From CAVSRC01 sp963730325 (GTDB taxonomy: Bacteria > Pseudomonadota > Alphaproteobacteria > Rhizobiales > Kaistiaceae), in assembly GCA_963730325.1 (NCBI GenBank), contig CAVSRC010000007.1, positions 186,001 to 250,000 of the forward strand: a stretch of 64,000 bases of DNA, read 5' to 3'. The translations under genes and the position numbers were made by a program. Positions 17,506 to 26,078 of the stretch are shown here, one piece after another. The notes beneath the pieces were generated by a model that saw only the letters and a list, made by a program, of their open reading frames with translations, had not been told where the DNA came from and ran no database searches. Position 1 is the first letter of the stretch. Each line of letters starts with the position of its first letter.

Positions 17506-18171
17506 ATGACGGACGGACGGACGGCGAGGCGACGTGGCGCGGTGCTGCTGGGCATTGCCGCGGTTGCCGGCATCCTGGCCGGCGCGGTCGCGGTATATGT
17601 CAGGGGATCAACCCATGGCAACGGCGCGGGCGACCAGGCCAGTGCCGATTGTGCCGGCGCCGTGGCGACGGCCGCCCGGCTGGCGCCCCTGGTGAAGGGC
17701 GAGGTGGCCGCCTTCCGGCCGGTCGACAAGCCCGATCTGGTGCGCAATCTCGCCTTCCAGGCGCCTGACGGCAGCGCCACCAGCCTGGCCGCCTTTGCCG
17801 GCAAGACGGTGCTGGTCAATCTGTGGGCGACCTGGTGCGTGCCCTGCCGGGCCGAGATGCCGGCGCTCGACCGGCTCGAGGGGGCGCTGGGCAGCGACGC
17901 CTTCTCGGTGGTGGCGGTCAATGTCGACCAGAACAATCCGGAACGCGCCCGCGACTTTCTCAAGGAAATCGGCGTTGCCAACCTCGCCTTCTATGCCGAT
18001 CCGTCCTACGCCATCTTCAACGAATTGAAGAAGCGCGGGCTGGCGCTCGGCCTGCCGACGACCATCCTGGTCGACGGCAAGGGCTGCCGCATCGGCAGCG
18101 TCGAAGGCCCGGCCGAATGGGACTCCGAGGACGCCAAGGCGCTGGTCAGCGCCGCGATCGCGCCCGGCTGA
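17506..18171 (+). CDS. tlpA: TlpA-type periplasmic thiol:disulfide oxidoreductase
   Basis: A 221-residue membrane-anchored thioredoxin-fold protein. One N-terminal helix (VLLGIAAVAGILAGAVAVYV) is followed by a redox domain with WATWCVPC (Cys111, Cys114) and the cis-Pro region LGLPTTILVDGKG. It also has the TlpA insert with Cys residues outside the active site (DCAGAV, KGCRIG). In Bradyrhizobium TlpA serves cytochrome oxidase assembly and copper handling; the same is plausible here. It is divergent from argH, which is the usual arrangement. Confidence 0.9.
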   Translation: MTDGRTARRRGAVLLGIAAVAGILAGAVAVYVRGSTHGNGAGDQASADCAGAVATAARLAPLVKGEVAAFRPVDKPDLVRNLAFQAPDGSATSLAAFAGKTVLVNLWATWCVPCRAEMPALDRLEGALGSDAFSVVAVNVDQNNPERARDFLKEIGVANLAFYADPSYAIFNELKKRGLALGLPTTILVDGKGCRIGSVEGPAEWDSEDAKALVSAAIAPG

Positions 18172-18174
18172 GGA

Positions 18175-19380
18175 TCAGGCGACCTGCCGCTCGGCGAGAA
18201 CCGCGGCGGCCGGGACGGGCTTGGCCACCTCGACGCGCGCTTCGTGGCCGGCGACCTCGACGCGGTTGCGACCGTTGGACTTGGCGCGGTAGAGCGCCTC
18301 GTCGGCGGCCTTGAGCAGCGAATCGACCGTCGAACTGGCGTCCGCCTTGGCGACGCCGGCGGAGACCGTTGCGGTGAAGTCGCCGATTCCCTCGCAGGCG
18401 GAGGTGAAGGCGACGCGGGTGCGCTCGGCGACCAGATAGGCGGCCTCCAGGCCGGCGCCGGGCAGCATGACCGCGAACTCCTCGCCGCCGATGCGGCCGA
18501 TCAGATCGCTGGCGCGCAGCATCTTGCGCGAGGTCTGGCCGAAGACGCGCAGCACCTCGTCGCCGGGGCCATGGCCGAAGGTGTCGTTGATCGCCTTGAA
18601 GGAATCGAGGTCGAAGAGGATGACGCTGACCGACATGCCGGTCTCGCGCCTGGCGGAGAGCACGCGCTGGGCGTCCTCATAGAAGGCGCGGCGGTTGGCA
18701 AGCCCGGTGAGGGAATCGGTGCTGGCCTCGATCTTGTGCAGGAGTTCCTGCTTCTCGCGCGCCATCGCCACGGCGAAGATCGAGGTGCCGACGACGAAGG
18801 CAAGCGTCTCGAAGTGGACGAAGCCGAGCCAGGTGAGGAGCACGGTGCCGCCCGCCGGCGTCAGGGCGCCGAGAGCGGCGGCGGTGGCGCCGCCGGCGGC
18901 AAACATGCCGTGCAGGACGAGGAGGACGATCAGCGGTGCGCGGGCGGTCAGCCGGTCGTTGCGGCCGCGCCAGAATTCCAAGGCGGCGGCGAAGAGGAAA
19001 GTGGCGACGATCGACAGGTTGAGGGAGACGTAGACGTCGAGCGTTTCGCGCACGGCGGGGATGGTGAAGGCGGCCAGCCAGATGCCGGCGCCGGCGCCAA
19101 CCACGCCGATATCGACGCGTTGGCCGTTGCAGGCCCGCGCCGAGGCCCAGACCAGTGCCGGCGAGATGTTGAGCAGGGTGACCGCCATCATGATCGACGG
19201 CATGCTGAGATGCGGCGTCGCCAGCATCGGGATCGCCGCGGCCAGCGTCAGATTGGCGCTCGCCCACCACAGCATCCCCTCGGAATCCTTGGTCTGCATC
19301 GCCGCAAAGATCAGAAAAAGGCCGCTGACGGTCGAAACGAAGCTCCCCGCAACCATCAATGTCGGCAGATCCACACTCAT
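18175..19380 (-). CDS. Membrane-bound diguanylate cyclase (GGDEF)
   Basis: The 401-residue product has about six membrane helices in residues 1-210 and a GGDEF domain from about 220. The active-site motif is GGEEF at 298-302, and an RASD inhibitory site at 289-292 stands five residues before it, so product inhibition by c-di-GMP is expected. It has ALTDSLTGLANRRAF-type entry (STDSLTGLANRR). The ATG at 19380 follows GGGGAAG; an upstream ATG is less likely. It ends three bases from the convergent tlpA stop. Confidence 0.9.
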   Translation of the reverse strand: MSVDLPTLMVAGSFVSTVSGLFLIFAAMQTKDSEGMLWWASANLTLAAAIPMLATPHLSMPSIMMAVTLLNISPALVWASARACNGQRVDIGVVGAGAGIWLAAFTIPAVRETLDVYVSLNLSIVATFLFAAALEFWRGRNDRLTARAPLIVLLVLHGMFAAGGATAAALGALTPAGGTVLLTWLGFVHFETLAFVVGTSIFAVAMAREKQELLHKIEASTDSLTGLANRRAFYEDAQRVLSARRETGMSVSVILFDLDSFKAINDTFGHGPGDEVLRVFGQTSRKMLRASDLIGRIGGEEFAVMLPGAGLEAAYLVAERTRVAFTSACEGIGDFTATVSAGVAKADASSTVDSLLKAADEALYRAKSNGRNRVEVAGHEARVEVAKPVPAAAVLAERQVA

Positions 19381-19596
19381 TGCAGCTTCCCCAAAGCGGT
19401 GGATGCGATGGCAGCAGGCGCGCCCCCACGCAATTCCCCGATCCGCTGGCACCATAGCGTCACGGCGCTGACGTCCGGTTAGTCTCGACAGGGACAATTG
19501 GAGGGTCGGCGAAAACGGATTGTTAACGTGATTCAGCGGGTTAGGACGCCGGCTTGAGGCCAGGCGGATGATCCCGCGAGGGGCCGTCCGCCACGC

Positions 19597-20478
19597 TCAG
19601 CGGGTGGGAACCGGCGTCTCGCCGCGATAGTCGTAGAAGCCGCGCCGGGTCTTGCGGCCGAGCCAGCCCGCCTCGACGTATTTCACCAGCAGCGGGCAGG
19701 GCCGGTATTTCGAATCCGCCAGGCCCTCGTGCAGCACCTGCATGATCGACAGGCAGGTGTCGAGGCCGATGAAATCGGCAAGCTGCAAGGGTCCCATCGG
19801 GTGGTGGGCGCCGAGGCGCATGGCGGTGTCGATCGCCTCGACCGTGCCGACTCCCTCGTGCAGCGTGTAGATCGCCTCGTTGATCATCGGCAAAAGCAGG
19901 CGGTTGACGATGAAGGCGGGGAAATCCTCCGACAGCACGGAGGTCTTGCCGAGCTTTTTGACGAAGCCTTGCGTGGCTTCGAAGGTCTCGTCGGCGGTGG
20001 CGATGCCGCGGATCAGCTCGACCAGTTCCATCACCGGAACCGGATTCATGAAGTGGACGCCGATGAACTGTTCCGGGCGATCGGTGGCGGCGGCCAGCCG
20101 GGTGATCGAGATCGACGAGGTGTTGGTGGCGAGCAGCGCGTCCGCTTTCAGCGTGCCCTTGAGCTGGCCGAAGATCTCGACCTTGACCGCCTCGCTCTCG
20201 GTCGCCGCCTCGATCACCAGATCGCAGGCGGCCAGCCCGTCGATATCCGCCGCCGGGGTAATGCGCTCGAGCGCCGCCTGGCGGTCGGCCTCGGTGATCT
20301 TTTCGGAGCCCACCTGGCGGGCCATGTTGCCGTTGATGGTGGCAAGACCCGACTTGACGCGGTCGGCCGACACGTCGTTGAGCACGACGGAATAGCCGGC
20401 CAGCGCGCAGACATGGGCAATGCCGCTGCCCATCTGTCCGGCGCCGATGATGCCGATCTTGTTGAGCGCGATGGTCAT
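19597..20478 (-). CDS. hbdA: 3-hydroxybutyryl-CoA dehydrogenase
   Basis: The 293-residue product begins with a Rossmann motif (IGIIGAGQMGSGIA), then has SSISITRLAAAT, HFMNPVPVMELVEL (catalytic His) and the C-terminal GLDTCLSIMQVLHEGLADSKYRPCPLL. It interconverts 3-hydroxybutyryl-CoA and acetoacetyl-CoA in PHB/butyrate metabolism and fatty acid oxidation. The start at 20478 follows GAGGTG. It lies 41 bases after etfA, a conserved neighbour, so electrons from acyl-CoA dehydrogenases and this step are probably co-regulated. Confidence 0.92.
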   Translation of the reverse strand: MTIALNKIGIIGAGQMGSGIAHVCALAGYSVVLNDVSADRVKSGLATINGNMARQVGSEKITEADRQAALERITPAADIDGLAACDLVIEAATESEAVKVEIFGQLKGTLKADALLATNTSSISITRLAAATDRPEQFIGVHFMNPVPVMELVELIRGIATADETFEATQGFVKKLGKTSVLSEDFPAFIVNRLLLPMINEAIYTLHEGVGTVEAIDTAMRLGAHHPMGPLQLADFIGLDTCLSIMQVLHEGLADSKYRPCPLLVKYVEAGWLGRKTRRGFYDYRGETPVPTR

Positions 20479-20519
20479 GGTCGAAGCACCTCGAGGCTCG
20501 CCGCGAAACGGCCAGCCTA

Positions 20520-21455
20520 TCACAGAGCCTTGGCGAGTTCCGGCAGGATCTCGAAGATATCGCCGACCAGTCCGTAATCGGCGACGGCGAAGATGGGCGC
20601 TTCCGGGTCCCTGTTGATGGCGACGATCACATGGGCGTCCTTCATGCCGGCAAGGTGCTGGACGGCGCCGGAGATGCCGCAGGCGATGTAGAGCTCGGGC
20701 GCCACCACCTTGCCGGTCTGGCCGACCTGGAGGTCGTTGGGGGCGAAGCCGGCGTCGACCGCGGCGCGCGAGGCGCCGATGGCGGCGTTGAGCTTGTCGG
20801 CGAGCGGCTCGAGCAGTCCGTGGAAGGTCTCGGCCGACTGGAAGGCGCGGCCGCCGGCGACGACGACGCGGGCGGCGGTGAGGTCCGGGCGGCCGGAGCG
20901 GGTGAGCTCGGCGCCCATGAAGGCCGCCGGTGCCGGCAGGTCGCCAGGCACGGCGACGGTTTCGACCGGCGCGGCATCGCCGCCGGCCGCCGCCGCCGGA
21001 AAAGCGGTGGCGCGCACGGTGATCACCCGCTTGCCGTCGGCGGTCTTCACCGTCTCGATGGCGTTGCCGGCATAGATCGGCCGCTCGAAGGTGTCGGGCG
21101 CGACGACCCTGGTGATGTCGGAGAGCTGCATCACGTCGAGCAGGGCGGCGACCCGCGGCATGACGTTCTTGCCCGCCGCGGTGGCCGGCGCGACCAGCGC
21201 ATCGTAGTTGCCGGCGAGCGACACGATCAGCGCGGCCAGCGGCTCGGCGAGCTGGTGGGCGAGGCCCTCGGCCTCGGCGCAGAGCACCCTGGCGACGCCG
21301 GCGAGCCCGGCGGCTTCGGCGGCAACCGCGGCGCAGTCCGCGCCCGCGACCAGCACATGGACGTCGCCGCCGAGTTCCAGCGCCGCGGAAAGCGCGTTGG
21401 CGGTGGCCGCGCCCAGAGCCGCATTGTCGTGGTCGGCGATCAGCAGGGTGGTCAC
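20520..21455 (-). CDS. etfA: Electron transfer flavoprotein alpha subunit
   Basis: The 311-residue protein shows the EtfA C-terminal FAD domain: VVAGGRAFQSAETFHGLLEPLADKL in shortened form, QVGQTGKVVAPELYIACGIS and VIVAINRDPEAPIFAVADYG. It carries electrons from acyl-CoA dehydrogenases to ETF:quinone oxidoreductase. Its ATG overlaps the etfB stop (ATGA), indicating stoichiometric coupled translation. Confidence 0.95.
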   Translation of the reverse strand: MTTLLIADHDNAALGAATANALSAALELGGDVHVLVAGADCAAVAAEAAGLAGVARVLCAEAEGLAHQLAEPLAALIVSLAGNYDALVAPATAAGKNVMPRVAALLDVMQLSDITRVVAPDTFERPIYAGNAIETVKTADGKRVITVRATAFPAAAAGGDAAPVETVAVPGDLPAPAAFMGAELTRSGRPDLTAARVVVAGGRAFQSAETFHGLLEPLADKLNAAIGASRAAVDAGFAPNDLQVGQTGKVVAPELYIACGISGAVQHLAGMKDAHVIVAINRDPEAPIFAVADYGLVGDIFEILPELAKAL

Positions 21456-22201
21456 AGCACGCTTGCCTCGTTCTTCAATTTGTCGATCAGTTCGGCGACG
21501 TCGGCGACCCGGGTGCCGCTCCGCCGCGGCGGCGGCTCGGCGACGCCGAGCACGGTCAGGCGCGGTGCCAGATCGACGCCGAGATCGGCCGCGCTCATTT
21601 CGGCGATCGGCTTCTTCTTGGCCCGCATGATGTTGGGGAGCGAGGCATAGCGCGGCTCGTTCAGGCGGAGGTCGACGGTGACCACCGCCGGCAGGGCGAG
21701 CGACAGCGTCTCCAGCCCGCCATCGACTTCGCGGGTGACCGTCACGCGGTCGCCGTCGAGCGCTACCTTCGAGACGAACGTGCCCTGCGCCCAGCCGGCC
21801 AGCGCCGCCAGCATCTGGCCGGTCTGGTTGGAATCGTCGTCGATGGCCTGCTTGCCCATGATCACCAGGCCGGGCTGCTCGCGATCGGCGACGGCCTTCA
21901 GCGCCTTGGCGACGCCGAGCGGCTCGACCCGCTCCTCGGTCTTGACCAGGATGCCGCGGTCGGCACCCATGGCAAGGCCTGAGCGAATCGTCTCGGCGGC
22001 GGCAGCCGGGCCGACCGAGACCACCACCACCTCCTCGGCCGCGCCGGCTTCCTTCAGGCGCAGGGCCTCTTCCAGCGCCACCTCGTCGAAGGGGTTCATC
22101 GCCATCTTGGCGCCGGCAAGCTCCATGCCGCTGCCGTCCGCCTTGACCCGCACATTGACGTTGGCGTCGACGACCCGCTTCGCCGCGACCAGAATCTTCA
22201 T
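21452..22201 (-). CDS. etfB: Electron transfer flavoprotein beta subunit
   Basis: A 249-residue EtfB with MKILVAAKRVVDANVNVRVK at the start, MNPFDEVALEEALRLKE, IMGKQAIDDDSNQTGQMLAALAG and the ETF recognition-loop region LPNIMRAKKKPI. An ATG two codons upstream is also in frame; 22201 is preferred because it overlaps the rhomboid stop as ATGA and sits eight bases after AGAGGG. Confidence 0.95.
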   Translation of the reverse strand: MKILVAAKRVVDANVNVRVKADGSGMELAGAKMAMNPFDEVALEEALRLKEAGAAEEVVVVSVGPAAAAETIRSGLAMGADRGILVKTEERVEPLGVAKALKAVADREQPGLVIMGKQAIDDDSNQTGQMLAALAGWAQGTFVSKVALDGDRVTVTREVDGGLETLSLALPAVVTVDLRLNEPRYASLPNIMRAKKKPIAEMSAADLGVDLAPRLTVLGVAEPPPRRSGTRVADVAELIDKLKNEASVL

Positions 22202-22947
22202 TCCCATGGCCCTCTCGGTTCCTCCGTCGGCGGCGACCCTATGGGCCGCCCGGCGGCACCGTCAACCGACTGGCGGTCGAAGAGCGGCGTGTTCCTGCGG
22301 CGCATGAAAAGCACCAGCACGGCGCCGCAGACGAGGCCGCCGATATGCGACCACCAGGCGGTGTTGCTCTGGCCGCCCATGAAGACGGCGACGATCTGGA
22401 AGGCGATCCAGAAGGAGAGCACGTAGACCGCGGAGAGCCTGAGCGGAATGCGGCCGAAGGCGAGCACCCACATCTTGGCGCGCGGATGCAGGATCAGATA
22501 GGCGCTGATGACGCCGGCGATGGCGCCGGAGGCGCCGATGATCGGGCCGGTCATGCCGGGATCGGAGAGGACGAAGGCGTAGCCGGCGCCGGCCGCGCAC
22601 AGCAGGTAGAAGACGAGGAAGCGGACATGGCCGAGCGCGTCCTCGACATTGTCGGCGAGCACCCAGAGGAAGATCATGTTGCCGGCCAGATGCCAGAAAT
22701 CGGCGTGCAGGAAGGAATAGCTGACGAGCGTGGCGACGTCCGGCAGCGCCGAGCGCGACACGTCGATGCCGCTGAAGACCGCCGGAAACAGCCCGAAGGC
22801 GATCACCGAGGCGTCGCTCGCTTCGCCGGCGGTGCCCGATTCCACCAGGAAATAGACCAGGATATTGGCGACGATCAGGCCCCACGCCACCCAAGGCCGC
22901 CTGATGTTGCGCAACGGGTTGGTGTCGTAGAGCGGAATGAAGGCCAT
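22198..22947 (-). CDS. Rhomboid family intramembrane serine protease
   Basis: The 249-residue product has six predicted membrane segments and intact rhomboid residues: HADFWHLAGNMIFLWVLADN (His81, His86, Asn90), the catalytic serine in GASGA (Ser140) and the catalytic His201 in WWSHIGGLVCG. It should therefore be an active intramembrane protease. Substrates are unknown. Its stop overlaps the etfB start, and it follows the adenosyltransferase by 16 bases. Confidence 0.9.
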   Translation of the reverse strand: MAFIPLYDTNPLRNIRRPWVAWGLIVANILVYFLVESGTAGEASDASVIAFGLFPAVFSGIDVSRSALPDVATLVSYSFLHADFWHLAGNMIFLWVLADNVEDALGHVRFLVFYLLCAAGAGYAFVLSDPGMTGPIIGASGAIAGVISAYLILHPRAKMWVLAFGRIPLRLSAVYVLSFWIAFQIVAVFMGGQSNTAWWSHIGGLVCGAVLVLFMRRRNTPLFDRQSVDGAAGRPIGSPPTEEPRGPWE

Positions 22948-22963
22948 CGCCGGATTCTGACCG

Positions 22964-23539
22964 TCAGCGGTTCTCGCCAGGCACCCACAGAACGTCGCCG
23001 GCGCCGCGGTCGTTGGCAAGGCGCGCGGCGACGAAGAAGAAATCGGACAGGCGGTTGATATAGCGCGTCGCCTCGGGGTTGACCGCCTCGCGGCCGGCCA
23101 GCGCCACCGCCAGCCGTTCCGCCCGCCGGGCGACCGTGCGGCAAAGGTGCAGCGCGGCGGCGGCAGGCCGGCCGCCGGGCAGGACGAAGGAGGTGAGCGG
23201 GGCGAGATCGGCGTTGAGCGCGTCGATCTCGGCTTCCAGCCGGGCGACCTGGCCGGCGACGATGCGCAGCCGCTCGCGGCCGGGCTTCTCCGGCGTGGCG
23301 AGGTCGGCGCCAAGGTCGAAGAGATCGTTCTGGATGCGGCCGAGCATGGCGTCGAGACCGTCCGGCAGGGTGGCCGCCTCAAGGCGCACCAGCCCGACAT
23401 GGGCGTTGAGCTCGTCGACGGTGCCGATCGTCTCGAAGCGCAGATCCGATTTCGGCCGGCGCTCGCCGGTGGCCAGCGCCGAGGTGCCGTCGTCGCCGGT
23501 CCTTGTGTAGATGCGGTTGATGAGGACCACGGTCGTCAC
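22964..23539 (-). CDS. Cob(I)alamin adenosyltransferase (PduO type)
   Basis: The 191-residue product has RIYTRTGDDGTSALATGERRPKS at the start and the PduO signatures TIGTVDELNAHVGL, QNDLFDLGADLATP and the C-terminal CRTVARRAER...YINRLSDFFFVAARLAN. It makes adenosylcobalamin from cob(I)alamin and ATP, for example for methylmalonyl-CoA mutase. The GTG start overlaps the HIG1 stop (GTGA). It stands in the same unit as etfBA and hbd. Confidence 0.92.
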   Translation of the reverse strand: MTTVVLINRIYTRTGDDGTSALATGERRPKSDLRFETIGTVDELNAHVGLVRLEAATLPDGLDAMLGRIQNDLFDLGADLATPEKPGRERLRIVAGQVARLEAEIDALNADLAPLTSFVLPGGRPAAAALHLCRTVARRAERLAVALAGREAVNPEATRYINRLSDFFFVAARLANDRGAGDVLWVPGENR

Positions 23540-23727
23540 CGCGAGGCGAGATAGAGGACGCCCATCATGATGACGATGGCGACCAGTTGCAGGATCACCC
23601 GCCAGCGCATGATGAGCTGCGAGGTTCTCGGCGAGCCGCCGCGCGCCATGTTGAAGAGGCCGAGGAACAGCACCAGCGCGACGACGACGATGGCGAACGG
23701 GGCGAGATAGGGAAGGACGTTTGTCAT
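23536..23727 (-). CDS. HIG1-domain twin-transmembrane protein
   Basis: A 63-residue protein with two hydrophobic helices (PYLAPFAIVVVALVLFLGLF and LQLVAIVIMMGVLYLAS) joined by a basic loop with RGGSPRTSQLIMRWRV. This is the bacterial HIG1 N-terminal domain pattern; mitochondrial relatives are respiratory supercomplex factors. It is the first gene of the leftward unit leading to hbd and overlaps the adenosyltransferase start. Confidence 0.85.
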   Translation of the reverse strand: MTNVLPYLAPFAIVVVALVLFLGLFNMARGGSPRTSQLIMRWRVILQLVAIVIMMGVLYLASR

Positions 23728-23877
23728 CAGGTTCCGGGCCGCGGGCGAAGCCCCCAGGTTCGTTCCTCATATAGACATATTCCAGCCTGGCCCGCCATGG
23801 CGGCGGATCGCGCGCCATCTTGCCGCAGCCGAGGGGAGGGCGCATCGTCGCAAAGGGATTCGCAAGGAGGGCGGCTG

Positions 23878-24651
23878 ATGCACGGGCTCGACGGAAAGCG
23901 GGTTCTGATCACCGGCGCGGCGACGGGAATCGGGCGGGCGACGGCGCTGCGCTTCGCCGAGGAAGGCGCCAACGTGGCGGTGAATTTCATCGGCGAGCGC
24001 GACCCGGCGGAGGCGCTGGTCGACGAGCTTGCCGAGATCAATCCGGAGGGGGTCCATGTCCTGGTCCCGGCCAACGTGGCCGACGAGGACGCGGTCGATG
24101 CGCTGTTCGCCCGGGTGGTCGAGCTGCTCGGTGGCCTCGACGTGCTGGTCAACAATGCCGGCATCAAGATCGACGGCGAGCCGCACGAGATGCATATCGG
24201 CGATTTCGACCGGGTGATGGCGGTCAACATGCGCGGCGCCTTCCTGTGCTCGCAGGCGGCGATCCAGCATTTCCTCGACGTCGGTCAGCAGGGAGTGATC
24301 GTCTCCACCTCGTCGATCCACGCGACGGTGCCTTTCCCCGAGGCGATCGCCTATCAGATGTCGAAGTCGGCGCTCGGCGGCATGACCACCACGCTGGCGC
24401 TGCGCTATGCCCGCGACGGCATCCGCGTGGTCGCCGTCGGCCCCGGCGCGGTGATGACGCCGATGAATGTCGCCTACGAGATCGATCCGGCGGCGCTCGA
24501 GCGGGCCGAGGACACGATCCCCATGGGGCGGGTGGCGCGGCCGGAGGAGATCGCCGGCGTCATCGTCTTCCTTGCCTCGGACGACGCCTCCTACGTCACC
24601 GGGCAGACCTGGTTCGTCGATGGCGGGTTGATGATTGCCAGGCCGGAATGA
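23878..24651 (+). CDS. SDR family oxidoreductase (glucose 1-dehydrogenase-like)
   Basis: The 257-residue product is a classical SDR: cofactor motif TGAATGIG, NNAG in LVNNAGIKIDG, the catalytic serines in STSSIHATVPF, and a YQMSKSALGG active-site YxxxK. The C-terminus SYVTGQTWFVDGG is that of glucose 1-dehydrogenase/FabG-like members. The true substrate is unknown. AAGGAGG lies eight bases before the ATG, an excellent ribosome site. It is divergent from the HIG1 unit. Confidence 0.88.
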   Translation: MHGLDGKRVLITGAATGIGRATALRFAEEGANVAVNFIGERDPAEALVDELAEINPEGVHVLVPANVADEDAVDALFARVVELLGGLDVLVNNAGIKIDGEPHEMHIGDFDRVMAVNMRGAFLCSQAAIQHFLDVGQQGVIVSTSSIHATVPFPEAIAYQMSKSALGGMTTTLALRYARDGIRVVAVGPGAVMTPMNVAYEIDPAALERAEDTIPMGRVARPEEIAGVIVFLASDDASYVTGQTWFVDGGLMIARPE

Positions 24652-24789
24652 TGGCGGCCCGAGGGCTTGATGGCGATGGCCGATACCGTCTGAACCGGCG
24701 ACCGGGCGCCGGCGTGCGTTAAATAGCTGCACAGGTATCCTAATTCGCTCGCCTGACGCCCTTGCAGTGGCGATTATTCGCTGCACTGC

Positions 24790-24819
24790 TTGACTAACTC
24801 ATATCTCGTCGGTTATGAA
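24790..24819 (+). promoter_or_regulatory. Candidate promoter of the ArsR cassette
   Basis: TTGACT at 24790-24795 and TATGAA at 24814-24819 are spaced by 18 bases and point at the regulator gene. The -10 lies inside the palindrome at 24805-24835, the geometry expected for repression by the adjacent ArsR protein. Confidence 0.5.
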
Positions 24820-24835
24820 ACTCATAGCCAACGAG
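24805..24835. promoter_or_regulatory. Palindromic operator candidate upstream of the ArsR gene
   Basis: CTCGTCGGTTATGA (24805-24818) and TCATAGCCAACGAG (24822-24835) are inverted repeats matching at 12 of 14 positions around a 3-base centre. It overlaps the proposed -10 and ends 12 bases before the ATG at 24848. This fits autoregulation by the winged-helix regulator encoded next. Confidence 0.6.
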
Positions 24836-24847
24836 TTATCAATCGCC

Positions 24848-25171
24848 ATGCCCGAAACCCACGACATCCTGTTCAGCGCCCTTGCCGACCCGACGCGGCG
24901 GGCCATCTTCGAGCGCCTGTGCCGGGAGGGCGACCAGACGGTGACGGCCCTGACGGCGAATGCCGGGATTTCGCAGCCGGCCGTCTCCAAGCATCTCGGC
25001 GTGCTCAAGCGCGCCGGCCTGGTGCACGACCGGCATGCGGGTCGCCAGACCCATTACAGCGCGCAGCTCGGCGCGCTGGCGCCGCTGGTCGACTGGACGA
25101 GCCGCATGGCCGGCTTCTGGCAGAACCGGTTCGATCGCCTCGAAGACCTGCTCAGGAGGATGGACCAGTGA
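24848..25171 (+). CDS. ArsR family winged-helix regulator
   Basis: The 107-residue product has ILFSALADPTRRAIFERL and the recognition-helix region ISQPAVSKHLGVLKRAGLV. It lacks the CxC metal site of arsenic/cadmium sensors. It belongs to the subgroup encoded next to AHSA1 proteins, ending FWQNRFDRLEDLLRRMDQ. An ATG at 24815 is in frame but lies within the palindrome, so 24848 is preferred. Its stop overlaps the next start (GTGA). Confidence 0.88.
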   Translation: MPETHDILFSALADPTRRAIFERLCREGDQTVTALTANAGISQPAVSKHLGVLKRAGLVHDRHAGRQTHYSAQLGALAPLVDWTSRMAGFWQNRFDRLEDLLRRMDQ

Positions 25172-25578
25172 GCAAGACCGAGACCGAAACGCGGTCCGTC
25201 GTCGTCGAACGCGAGATTGCCCATCCGCCGGAGAAGATCTGGCGCGCGCTGACGCAACCGCACCTGATCGAGGAGTGGCTGATGAAGAACGACTTCAAGC
25301 CCGTCGTCGGCCAAGAGTTCAGCCTCACCGCCGATTGGGGCGGGGTGAGCTGTCGGGTTCTCGCGGTCGAGCCGCAGAAGACGCTGTCCTATTCGTGGGA
25401 CACCAAGGACCTGGAAAGCGTCGTCACGTGGACGCTCACGCCGACGGATACGGGGACGCGCCTGCGCATGGAGCAGGTGGGCTTCCGGTCGGATCAGGAG
25501 CCGTATTTCCGCGGGGCCAGGGTCGGCTGGCCGCGCTTCCTCGCCGCCCTGGAGCAGGTGCTGACGCACATCGATTGA
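25168..25578 (+). CDS. SRPBCC/AHSA1 domain protein
   Basis: This 136-residue START-like (AHSA1) protein begins with a GTG overlapping the regulator stop. Features are REIAHPPEKIWRALTQPHLIEEWLM, the beta-strand block VVGQEFSLTADWGGV and LSYSWDTKDLESVVTWTLTP. Such proteins have a deep hydrophobic pocket for a small ligand; the ligand is unknown. Coupled translation with ArsR suggests it works with, or is controlled by, that regulator. Confidence 0.87.
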   Translation: MSKTETETRSVVVEREIAHPPEKIWRALTQPHLIEEWLMKNDFKPVVGQEFSLTADWGGVSCRVLAVEPQKTLSYSWDTKDLESVVTWTLTPTDTGTRLRMEQVGFRSDQEPYFRGARVGWPRFLAALEQVLTHID

Positions 25579-25661
25579 CGGCACCGCTTGCCGTTGCGAG
25601 GCCGGGCCTGTCCGAGGTCCGGCGCACACACCCACACCAACGAGCGAAGGATTCCCTCCCC

Positions 25662-26054
25662 GTGAAGATCAAGCTGACCAGCGTCTATGTGGACGATCAG
25701 GAGAAGGCCCTCGGCTTCTATACCGAGGTGCTCGGCTTCGCGAAGAAGGCCGACTTCAGCAACGGACCCTTTCGCTGGCTGACCGTGGCGGCGCCCGACG
25801 AGCCGGACGGAATGGAGCTGCAACTGGCGGCCAACGAAAATCCGGCGGCCAAGGCCTATCAGCGGGCCCTGTTCGAGCAGGGCCAGCCCGCCGTCATGTT
25901 CTTCACCGACGACATCAAGGGCGACCACGAGCGCATCGCGGCGCAGGGCGGCGTGTTCGCCATGCCGCCGACCGAGGTCACCGGCTCGACCATCGCCCAG
26001 ATCAACGATACCTGCGGCAACCTTGTGCAGATCACGCAACTGGCGCGCTGGTAG
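25662..26054 (+). CDS. VOC (glyoxalase/bleomycin-resistance) family protein
   Basis: The 130-residue protein has a paired beta-alpha-beta-beta-beta layout starting KIKLTSVYVDDQEKALGFYT and ending NDTCGNLVQITQL. The metal or ligand position near the C-terminus is Cys-Gly-Asn rather than the more common DPDGN, and glutamate in DGMELQL may be a ligand. GTG start at 25662, 11 bases after GAAGG. It follows the AHSA1 gene by 83 bases in the same direction. Confidence 0.85.
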   Translation: MKIKLTSVYVDDQEKALGFYTEVLGFAKKADFSNGPFRWLTVAAPDEPDGMELQLAANENPAAKAYQRALFEQGQPAVMFFTDDIKGDHERIAAQGGVFAMPPTEVTGSTIAQINDTCGNLVQITQLARW

Positions 26055-26078
26055 GCGTCGGGCGAAAAGGATCTTCCC

